A program made the position numbers and the translations under genes. Source: Brooklawnia cerclae (GTDB lineage Bacteria > Actinomycetota > Actinomycetes > Propionibacteriales > Propionibacteriaceae). Taken from it: a stretch of 64,000 nt of DNA. The DNA lies in contig NZ_JAAMOZ010000004.1 of assembly GCF_011758645.1 (NCBI RefSeq), positions 124,001 to 188,000 on the forward strand. Reading direction: 5' to 3'. Below, piece by piece: positions 57,133 through 64,000 of the stretch (positions are counted from its first letter, which is position 1; each line of letters opens with the position of its first letter). The notes under the pieces were generated by a model. It did no database searches. It was not told where the DNA came from and saw only the letters and a list, made by a program, of their open reading frames with translations.

Positions 57133-58019
57133 TCGGACTCCCCTCTCCGCGGCAGGTATTCGTCATTCGGGTCGATCTGCGCCCCCCTGCGCGCGATCTC
57201 GACCGCCGCCTTGACGTAGGCGCGAGAACCTACCGACATCGGATCGTAGGTCAGCGCGGTGCATCCGTAGCTCGGCGCCTCACTGAGCCTCACGGAACGC
57301 GGGATGAGCGTGACCAGTGTCTGGTCCGGGAAGTGGGCGCGAACTTCCTCTCCGACCTGGGACGACAGCTTCGTCCGCGCGTCGTACATCGTGAGCAGCA
57401 CGGTGCTCAGTTCCAGGTCGCGGTTCAACTCCTCCCGGACAAGGGAGATCGTCCGCATGAGCTGGGTCACCCCTTCGAGCGCGTAGTACTCGCACTGGAT
57501 CGGGATCAGGATCTCGGACGCAGCGACCAGCGCGTTGAGAGTCAAGAGCCCGAGGGACGGCGGGCAGTCGAAGATCACGTAGTCCGTGGGGTGATCGGCG
57601 AGGTACTTGCGGATGGCCTTCTTCAGACGCTGCTCGCGCGCCACGAGCGGGACCAACTCGATCTCGGCACCCGCCAGGTCGATGGTGGCCGGCACCACGC
57701 GCAGGTTCTCCGACTCCGGCGAGGGCTGGACGACCTCGGCGATCGGGAGCTGCTGGAGAAGCACCTCGTAGGTGCCCCGGACGCCTGTGCGGTGCTCGAC
57801 GCCCAGCGCCGTGCTCGCGTTCCCCTGCGGGTCGAGGTCGACGAGCAGGACGCTCAACCCTCCCAACGCGAGCGCCGCGGCTATGTTCACCGCCGTGGTG
57901 GTCTTGCCGACGCCCCCCTTCTGGTTCGCGATGACGATGACCCTCGTCGCCACCGGGCCGGGGAGTTCCTCGACGGTCGTTTCACGTGAAACGACCGCAA
58001 CCTGTTCGCCCACCTGCAT
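57129..58019 (-). CDS. parA: Chromosome partitioning ATPase ParA
   Basis: Walker-type ATPase that pulls ParB-parS complexes. 296 residues from ATG 58019. Deviant Walker A KGGVGKTTTAVN in VIANQKGGVGKTT, DLDPQGNASTALG, VIFDCPPSLG (Walker B), QCEYYALEGV. The frame continues to an ATG at 58142 that would add 41 residues; GAGAGGGA upstream of 58019 favours the shorter form. A parS site lies within its first codons. rsmG normally precedes parA but is absent. Confidence 0.96.
   Translation of the reverse strand: MQVGEQVAVVSRETTVEELPGPVATRVIVIANQKGGVGKTTTAVNIAAALALGGLSVLLVDLDPQGNASTALGVEHRTGVRGTYEVLLQQLPIAEVVQPSPESENLRVVPATIDLAGAEIELVPLVAREQRLKKAIRKYLADHPTDYVIFDCPPSLGLLTLNALVAASEILIPIQCEYYALEGVTQLMRTISLVREELNRDLELSTVLLTMYDARTKLSSQVGEEVRAHFPDQTLVTLIPRSVRLSEAPSYGCTALTYDPMSVGSRAYVKAAVEIARRGAQIDPNDEYLPRRGESE
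57975..57996. promoter_or_regulatory. parS: parS site inside parA
   Basis: 22-bp perfect palindrome with the core GTTTCACGTGAAAC (57979-57992), near the consensus TGTTTCACGTGAAACA. It codes for VSRETTVEE near the ParA N-terminus. Confidence 0.92.
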
Positions 58020-58230
58020 CGGGTCGTATCCCTCTCGTCTGTCACCGTCGTCGTTCACCAGCGCGCAATCGGATTCGCACGTCATCACGCCCGCTTCGAA
58101 CACCGACGTTAGTCGATCACTCCACACCGAGGCGTACGCCATGCCTGCCCGATCCGGATAGGTCGGTACGGGCCCTCATCATGCGCGATGTCACGCCAGG
58201 TCGGCGGCCTCGAGGCGTCGGACGAGCCGC

Positions 58231-58246
58231 CGTTTCACGTGAAACG
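58231..58246. promoter_or_regulatory. parS: parS site between parA and the LysR gene
   Basis: CGTTTCACGTGAAACG, identical in its 16-bp core to the site in parA. The gap around it (58020-58352) contains no recognised gene; in relatives rsmG, often with a parS in it, lies here. Confidence 0.92.
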
Positions 58247-58352
58247 AGTCCGTTCAGCACGTCCACGGACTCCAATCCCGGCCGGCGGGTCGCCAGGCGG
58301 GCCACCTACCCCTCGGCCCCGGGCACGACACGCGCCCAGGGTGCCATTCACC

Positions 58353-59297
58353 TCAATCGGCCTCGAAGAGTTCCACCATCTGCCTGAGGAAGGACAGCAC
58401 CGACGGCTCGTTGGCGTCGGGGCGCCAGTACATACGAGTCGAGAGTTCGAGCGACTCGTCCGCAAGCGGCACGAACGACACACCCTCGACCGGATATCTC
58501 GACAGCGACCGGGGGACGAGCGCCACGCCGAGCCCAGCGGCCACGAAACCGGTGTGCTCGACAAACGACGCGTAGACATCGTCGACGAGAGGAGAGAAGC
58601 CGACGCGTCGCGCAGCGAGGATGAGGTCGTCCTGGCTGTCGGAGTAGGTCTCGCGCGTGAAGGTGATGAAGGTTTGATCCTTGAGTTCCCGCAAGGCGAT
58701 CGTGTCGGCGTCGGCGCGAGGATCACCGGACTGCAGCGCTATCACGTAGGGCTCGTGACAGACGACGGTTCCCTTCAACCGGTTCACCGGTACCTGCGAG
58801 TAGGTGAACAGAACATCGAGGCGCCTGTCCAGAAGTGCCCGGACGCCGTCGCCATGGTCAAGGCGATGCATCGTCACTCGGACGCCCGGGAAATGCCTAC
58901 GATAACGGTGCAGCTTCACAGGGACCGTCCCGAGGTGCAGCAGGGAGGGCACGAGCCCCACCCGTACTTCCCCGACGGTTCCCGCCGCGGCTTCGCTGAC
59001 GAACGATGTGATCGACCGATACCCCTCGAGGATCTCCCGGGCGCGCACATAGACACCGTGACCCGTCGCGGTCAACTCGAACGGCTGCACGCTGCGGTCG
59101 ATGAACTCCGCCCCGAGCTCGTGCTCGAGCTTACGAATCTGTTGACTGAGCGCCGACTGGGAAATGCCACATCGCTGGGCGGCCGCGCTGAAACTCCGTT
59201 CCTCCACCAGTGTGACGAAATAGCTGAGCCGCTTGTCGGGCGCGATCTCATGCCGTTGTGAGGTCGGCTCCGGTTCGTCGTCCTGGCTGCTGGTCAC
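58353..59297 (-). CDS. LysR family transcriptional regulator
   Basis: 314 residues from GTG 59297 with GGGTGGG upstream; a TTG at 59324 is the longer option. The winged HTH (about 20-80) reads RSFSAAAQRCGISQSALS then QQIRKLEHELGAEFIDR. The effector domain (about 105-305) begins GEVRVGLVPSLLHLG. Divergent from hyuA, so it probably controls the hydantoinase operon in response to its substrate (inference by LysR habit). Confidence 0.9.
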   Translation of the reverse strand: MTSSQDDEPEPTSQRHEIAPDKRLSYFVTLVEERSFSAAAQRCGISQSALSQQIRKLEHELGAEFIDRSVQPFELTATGHGVYVRAREILEGYRSITSFVSEAAAGTVGEVRVGLVPSLLHLGTVPVKLHRYRRHFPGVRVTMHRLDHGDGVRALLDRRLDVLFTYSQVPVNRLKGTVVCHEPYVIALQSGDPRADADTIALRELKDQTFITFTRETYSDSQDDLILAARRVGFSPLVDDVYASFVEHTGFVAAGLGVALVPRSLSRYPVEGVSFVPLADESLELSTRMYWRPDANEPSVLSFLRQMVELFEAD

Positions 59298-59727
59298 TGC
59301 CCACCCGTCCCACTTCGGTCGCAATGCGCTCGCGGGTTCCCTCGTGGTGCGGATGGGAGCCCCGATTCACTTGCGCTCCATGATGCCATGTCACGGCGGG
59401 CAGCGGTCGCTACCACGACGAGAGCCTGTGACAACGCCTGACACCGCGCGAACGGGAGATCCGAGTCCTTTCCCCGTCGGACCGGAGCGCCAAGCGAGCC
59501 GGTCCGACCGTGCGAGATATCCGAAGCACCGGCGCAAGTTCCCGCGTAGTGGTAATGGAGCTAGCCCATATCGCATGGGATGCATATACTCGCAAGCACA
59601 ATTAATAACTACGGTGCTCTCTCATTAGAAAAACAGATGGCCATCGCGAAACGCGCAGCGTCCGCATGCGACGAGCCATAGGGCAGAAACACCGTGCGAC
59701 GGGCAATGAGCGAGGACACGGAACCAG
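59298..59727. other. Divergent intergenic region between the LysR gene and hyuA
   Basis: 430 bases, notably A/T-rich at 59550-59640. A short palindrome CCCAT-ATCGC-ATGGG lies at 59565-59579 and ATGCAT follows at 59580-59585; these are LysR-size candidates for an operator. The ribosome binding site for hyuA is weak (CGGA, GAGGA). No gene is seen. Confidence 0.4.
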
Positions 59728-61833
59728 ATGATCATAAGCGTCGACGTGGGTGGGACCTTCACGGACATCGTTCTGGCCGACCCGGAGCGGGGCCTGACGA
59801 TATCAAAGGTCGTCTCGCGTCCGGACGACTACACGGCCGACATCGTCAACGCGGTCGAGACCGTCCTGCGCAAGGCCCAGGTATCCCCCGAGCAGATCAC
59901 GCGCGTCGCCCTCGGGACGACCGTCGGGCTCAATGCGGTCATCGAGCACCGCGGTGCCATCACCGCCGTCCTGGCGACCAAGGGCTTCGAGGACGTCCTC
60001 GAGATCGGGCGCCAGAAGCGCCCCCGTCTCTACGACCTCTTCATCGACACCCCCACCCCGGTGTTCATCGCCCCCCGGCATCGCAGGCGCGGCATCGTCG
60101 AGCGGATCTCGGCCACCGGTGAGGAACTCGTCGCCTTGGACGAGGAGCAGGTTCGCCGGACCGTACGCGACCTCGTGGACAACGAGCACGTCGAGGCCAT
60201 CGCGGTGTGCTGCCTGTTCAGCTTCCTGAACCCTTCCCACGAGCAGCGGATCCGCGAGATCGTCAACGAGGAATACCCGGGCCTGGCGGTGTCCATCTCG
60301 TCCGACGTCGACCCGGTCTTCCGCGAGTACGAGCGGCTGTGCGTGACCGCCCTCGACGCGTACCTGAAGCCCGTGATGCAACGCCACGTCGAGCAGGTGA
60401 ACGCCGGCCTGAGGGACGCCGGCCTGCGCGTCGACCTCGACATCATGCAATCCCGCGGCGGCATCGCCGGATTCCGGTCGATCGTGCACACCCCGGCTCG
60501 CACGCTCGTGTCCGGGCCGGCGGGCGGCGTCCGCGGCGCCCACTGGGTCGCGAGCCGCGTCGGGCATCCCAACATCATCAGCCTCGATGTGGGCGGCACA
60601 TCGGCGGACATCGCCGTCGTCCGGAACAGCAGGATCCCGACCACGACGGAAGGCAAGATCGCCGACTATCCCGTGCGGCTCCCCATGATCGACTGCAGTT
60701 CGATCGGCGCCGGCGGCGGCTCGATCGCCTGGCTCGACCCGACCAACGGGCTCCACGTCGGCCCACAATCGGCGGGCGCCCAGCCCGGACCCGTCGCCTA
60801 CGGCCGGGGCGGCACCGAGCCCACCGTCACCGACGCGAGTCTCGTCCTGGGCTGGCTCGACGCGTCCAACTTCGGTGACGGGCAGGTGCCCATCGACGTG
60901 GAGGCCTCGCACCGTGCCCTCGACACGCTCGGGGCCTCCCTCGGTCTGCCCGCCGAGGAGGTCGCCTGGGCCATCCATGCCATCACCAACGCGAACATGG
61001 CCGAGGAGATCCGGCTCTGGACGGTCAACCGGGGCTACGACCCACGGGAGTTCGCCCTCGTGGTCGCCGGCGGAGGTGGTGCCGTACACGGTGGCCTGGT
61101 GGCCCGGCTGCTGTCCATCCAGACCGTCATCGTCCCGCCGACCCCGGGCGTCCTGTCCGCGCTCGGCATCCTGGTGGCCAACATCGAGCACGACAACGCC
61201 CTGTCCTTCAATCGCACAGCGGCCGACACCGCACCGGACGACCTGCGTGCGGCCTACGACCACCTCGACGAACTGGGCTCACGCCAACTCGCCGAGGAAC
61301 GCGTCGCCGCTGACCAGGTACGCATCACGCGCACCGCCGACCTGCGCTACGTCGGCCAGTCCTACGAGCTCAACGTCGACCTGCGCGGGCCGATCGACGG
61401 GTCCACCGTCGGGCAACTCGTCGAGGACTTCCACGCCCGCCATCGCCAGGTCTACGGCCAGGCCGCCGAGGACGCGCCCACCGAGATCGTGAGCGTCCGC
61501 ACGGTGCACTGGAGTCCTCTGCCCAAACCGGCGACCTCTCCCCACGAGGGGACGGGCTCCTGGGACGAAGCACTCAAACACCACCGCATCGCCCGCTTCT
61601 ACCCGGAGTACCCCGACGGTGTGCGCACCCCGGTCTTCGACCGCCTCAAGGCCCCGGTGGACGTCGCCCTGTACGGCCCCGCGATCATCGACCAACTCGA
61701 CACCACCACCGTCGTCTACCCGGGCTTCCTCGCCCGCGTCCATCCGGACGGAACGATCATCATGACCGCAGAGACACCCGGCGTCCCGGTCAGGAACCTC
61801 CTCGACGAGACCCAGAAGGAGCTGGTGAGATGA
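59728..61833 (+). CDS. hyuA: Hydantoinase/oxoprolinase family protein, subunit A
   Basis: ATP-dependent amidohydrolase half acting on cyclic imides such as N-methylhydantoins or 5-oxoproline, paired with HyuB; the real substrate is unknown. 701 residues, typical length. ASKHA-type start MIISVDVGGTFTDIVLADPE, GTTVGLNAVIEHRG, QSRGGIAGF, LVSGPAGGVRGAHWVA, SLDVGGTSADIAVV and GAGGGSIAWLD. Divergently placed LysR gene upstream; its stop overlaps hyuB (ATGA). Acetone-carboxylase-type relatives share the fold and cannot be excluded. Confidence 0.92.
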   Translation: MIISVDVGGTFTDIVLADPERGLTISKVVSRPDDYTADIVNAVETVLRKAQVSPEQITRVALGTTVGLNAVIEHRGAITAVLATKGFEDVLEIGRQKRPRLYDLFIDTPTPVFIAPRHRRRGIVERISATGEELVALDEEQVRRTVRDLVDNEHVEAIAVCCLFSFLNPSHEQRIREIVNEEYPGLAVSISSDVDPVFREYERLCVTALDAYLKPVMQRHVEQVNAGLRDAGLRVDLDIMQSRGGIAGFRSIVHTPARTLVSGPAGGVRGAHWVASRVGHPNIISLDVGGTSADIAVVRNSRIPTTTEGKIADYPVRLPMIDCSSIGAGGGSIAWLDPTNGLHVGPQSAGAQPGPVAYGRGGTEPTVTDASLVLGWLDASNFGDGQVPIDVEASHRALDTLGASLGLPAEEVAWAIHAITNANMAEEIRLWTVNRGYDPREFALVVAGGGGAVHGGLVARLLSIQTVIVPPTPGVLSALGILVANIEHDNALSFNRTAADTAPDDLRAAYDHLDELGSRQLAEERVAADQVRITRTADLRYVGQSYELNVDLRGPIDGSTVGQLVEDFHARHRQVYGQAAEDAPTEIVSVRTVHWSPLPKPATSPHEGTGSWDEALKHHRIARFYPEYPDGVRTPVFDRLKAPVDVALYGPAIIDQLDTTTVVYPGFLARVHPDGTIIMTAETPGVPVRNLLDETQKELVR

Positions 61834-63629
61834 GCACGGTCACCACAGCCACGCGTTTCGACCCGATCACCCTCGAAGTGCTGCGGAACCGCATGGAGAT
61901 CATCGCCGACGAGATGCAGGCCGCGATGATCCGCTCCGCCTTCTCCACGATCATCAAGGAGGGCGGTGACTGCGGTGTGGCGATCTTCGACGCCGACGGC
62001 GGCCTCATCGCCCACGCCAACGCCCTGCCCGCCAACCTCGGGATCCTGAACTCCTCGGTCGCGCGCATCCTGCGCGACTTCCCCGCCGACACCATGGACG
62101 AGGGCGACGCCTACTGCTTCAACGACCCGTACGAGGGCGGCACCCACATCCCCGACGTGGCGATCGTCGTCCCGATCATCCACGAGGGACGCACCGTCGC
62201 GCTGTCCGCGGTCATCGCCCACCAGCAGGACTTCGGCGGGATGACCCTCGGGAGCCTGCCCCCGGACTCCACCGAGATCTTCCAGGAGGGGCTCATCCTG
62301 CCGCCCACCCGGCTCATCCATCGTGGTGAGTGGAACCGGGAGATCCTCAACATCATCCTGAAGAACATCCGCCTCCCCGACAAGACCATGGGCGACTTCC
62401 GCGCCGAACTCGCCGCCGGTGACGTCGGACGGCGCCGCTTCCTCGAAACCGTCCGTGACTACGGTCTGGAGACCGTCCAGTCGTATCTCGCCGAACTGAA
62501 CGACCGGGCCGAGACCCAGGCTCGCGCACGCATCAGCGAGATTCCCGACGGTGTGTACAGCTTCGAGGACTTCCTCGACAGTGACGGGATCGATCTCGAC
62601 ATCAGGCGGAAGATCGCCTGCACGGTCACCGTGGCGGGGTCGGAGATGACCTTCGACTTCGAGGGCACCGACCCCCAGCTCCGGGGAGCGGCGAACAGTG
62701 CGATCTCGGGGGCGATCTCCTGCTGCTACTACGTGGCCCACTGCCTCTACGGGGAAGGGGTTCCCAACAACGCGGGCTGCTACCGGCCACTCACCGTCAA
62801 GGTACCCAAGGGAACCATCCTCAATCCCGAGCACCCCGCCGCCCTCAACTCACGGACGATGACCGTGCTGCGAGCCGTCGACACCGCCTTCGGCTCACTC
62901 ATGCGCGTCATCCCGGAGCGCCTCCGCGCGTCCTCGGGCGGCATGGAAGGCGTGACCTTCGCCGGCCGCCGCCCGGACGGCGGTGCCTACGTGTACCTGG
63001 AGTTGTTCGCCGCAGGAATGGGCGCCCGACCGACCAAAGATGGCGTCGACTACGTCGAATGCGACACGACCAACATGCTGAACACTCCCGTGGAGGCCCT
63101 CGAGCTCAACTATCCCGTCAGGGTCCACCGGCTTGAGCTGCGCACCGACGGTGGCGGCGCCGGCAAGTACCGCGGCGGGACCGGGCTCGTCAAGGAGTTC
63201 GAGGTGCTCGACGACACCACGGAGATCTCGCACCGCGGTGATCGGTTCGCCACCCAACCCTGGGGACTCTACGGCGGCGAACCGGGCGCCAGCTGGGAGA
63301 CGATCGTCACCACGGCCGAGGGACAGGTCACACGGATCCCCTCCAGGAAGCGCTTCATGCTGAAGAAGGGCGACCGGATGGAGTGTTCCACGGCCGGCGG
63401 CGGAGGCTACGGCGACCCTCTGGAACGTGATCCCGAGGCCGTGGCCCGCGACGTCCACGATCGCAAGGTCAGCCGCGAGGCGGCGCGGTCCAGCTACGGC
63501 GTGGTCCTCGACGACGACGGAGCGGTGGACGCCGATGCGACAGCCGCGACCCGACAGGACTTGGCCAGGATTCGCGGCGCCGCCGACTGGGTCTTCGACC
63601 GTGGCGCCGCGCTCGGCCGTCAGGCCTGA
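61830..63629 (+). CDS. hyuB: Hydantoinase B/oxoprolinase family protein, subunit B
   Basis: Partner of HyuA. 599 residues. Family marks: IKEGGDCGVAIFDADGGLI, FNDPYEGGTHIPDVAIVVPI, GAISCCYYVAHCLYGEGVP, and the C-terminal AGGGGYGDPLERD. Start ATG overlaps the hyuA stop. A gap of 60 bases separates it from a DUF1684 gene that is probably in the same operon. Confidence 0.92.
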   Translation: MSTVTTATRFDPITLEVLRNRMEIIADEMQAAMIRSAFSTIIKEGGDCGVAIFDADGGLIAHANALPANLGILNSSVARILRDFPADTMDEGDAYCFNDPYEGGTHIPDVAIVVPIIHEGRTVALSAVIAHQQDFGGMTLGSLPPDSTEIFQEGLILPPTRLIHRGEWNREILNIILKNIRLPDKTMGDFRAELAAGDVGRRRFLETVRDYGLETVQSYLAELNDRAETQARARISEIPDGVYSFEDFLDSDGIDLDIRRKIACTVTVAGSEMTFDFEGTDPQLRGAANSAISGAISCCYYVAHCLYGEGVPNNAGCYRPLTVKVPKGTILNPEHPAALNSRTMTVLRAVDTAFGSLMRVIPERLRASSGGMEGVTFAGRRPDGGAYVYLELFAAGMGARPTKDGVDYVECDTTNMLNTPVEALELNYPVRVHRLELRTDGGGAGKYRGGTGLVKEFEVLDDTTEISHRGDRFATQPWGLYGGEPGASWETIVTTAEGQVTRIPSRKRFMLKKGDRMECSTAGGGGYGDPLERDPEAVARDVHDRKVSREAARSSYGVVLDDDGAVDADATAATRQDLARIRGAADWVFDRGAALGRQA

Positions 63630-63689
63630 GACCACGGGACGCACCCCTTCGTCCCTCCCCCGATCAACCGCATCTTCTCGAGGAGACAC

Positions 63690-64000
63690 ATGGGCCAGGA
63701 AGGCTACGCACAGACCTGGGAACAATGGCACACAGCCAGGAAGGACGACCTCAACAGCCGTCATGGCTGGCTGTCGCTGGTGAGCCAGGACTGGCTTGAG
63801 GAAGGTATCCCCTTGTCAGCTCCAGGGGTGCCCGGGCAGTGGCTGCTGTCGGACGGGACGATCTGGTATCTGCCCCCCGAGACGGCCCTCGACCCCCACG
63901 TGCTGGTGGACGGTGTGCCCGCACTCGAACGCATCCCGATTCCCCTCGGCCGCAACAAGAACGCCGGGCACGGCTCGAGCGTCCCGATCGCCTACGGCGA
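63690..64000 (+). CDS. DUF1684-like protein, 3' truncated by window edge
   Basis: The reading frame is open from ATG 63690, with AGGAGA 4 bases upstream, to the window end (103 codons seen). N-terminus MGQEGYAQTWEQWHTARKDD, then SRHGWLSLVSQDWL, close to the start of DUF1684 proteins (W..R...L....GWLSL..L.WL). Function unknown. Its place after hyuB suggests a role with the cyclic-imide substrate, or in using its products. Confidence 0.65.
   Translation, partial: MGQEGYAQTWEQWHTARKDDLNSRHGWLSLVSQDWLEEGIPLSAPGVPGQWLLSDGTIWYLPPETALDPHVLVDGVPALERIPIPLGRNKNAGHGSSVPIAYG

Noticed and set aside
58117-58305. 62-residue minus-strand frame upstream of parA as an rsmG remnant
   Set aside because: Contains VSRET only because of the parS site; no methyltransferase motif.
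57960-58360. Replication origin near the parS sites
   Set aside because: No dnaA, no cluster of DnaA boxes (TTGTCCACA-like) and no A/T-rich unwinding element seen.

Overview
The window is a 64 kb stretch of a high-G+C Gram-positive (actinobacterial) chromosome. Gene content fits the Propionibacteriales or a relative best: pta-ackA, a cobalamin riboswitch with an ECF transporter, a galactofuranose/rhamnose surface-polysaccharide locus without visible mycolate genes, and the actinobacterial pcnA-DUF6049-pseudokinase-trxB-trxA-parB-parA order near the chromosome origin. The genus cannot be fixed from the sequence alone.

Layout. 0-1.3 kb: 3' end of ssb, then rpsR and rplI, closed by a strong terminator. 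1.6-10.3 kb: serC, pta, ackA, an SDR-plsC pair and a two-domain glycosyltransferase. 10.4-11.5 kb: an AbiEi/DUF559-like gene bracketed by two related palindromes. 11.5-30.7 kb: a surface-polysaccharide locus. It holds glf, glfT2 and an ABC exporter (wzm/wzt), several GT2 glycosyltransferases, a Wzx-like flippase, two large polytopic membrane proteins, and rmlA, rmlB and a fused rmlC-rmlD for dTDP-rhamnose. Part of it (about 22.4-25.1 kb) is visibly poorer in G+C than its surroundings. 30.7-34.8 kb: a decayed toxin-antitoxin-like pair, acylphosphatase, an L,D-transpeptidase lipoprotein and an aldo/keto reductase. 34.9-38 kb: a class B penicillin-binding protein and an MscS channel.

38.2-44.2 kb is the most interesting part. 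A cobalamin riboswitch precedes a five-gene operon: a sortase-anchored alpha/alpha-toroid protein, a membrane-anchored beta-domain protein resembling the transcobalamin C-terminal (DUF4430-like) domain, and a full ECF transporter (EcfT, a fused EcfA-EcfA', EcfS). I read this as a two-protein version of the intrinsic-factor/transcobalamin fold on the cell surface that hands vitamin B12 to an ECF importer. The family assignments come from recognition, not from a search.

44.5-58 kb is the origin-side block: cca/pcnA, an MFS exporter, DUF6049 and a pseudokinase, with murJ and sigM absent where relatives carry them. Then come glpD, a histidine phosphatase, trxB with a SigR-type promoter, trxA, parB and parA with two parS sites. 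After parA the usual rsmG is missing. Instead there is a LysR regulator divergent from a hydantoinase/oxoprolinase operon (hyuA, hyuB, DUF1684) that runs off the end.

Many monocistronic or first genes carry a -10-like hexamer 6-8 bases before the start codon and no ribosome binding site, suggesting common leaderless transcription. No tRNA, rRNA, CRISPR array, transposase or prophage was seen.
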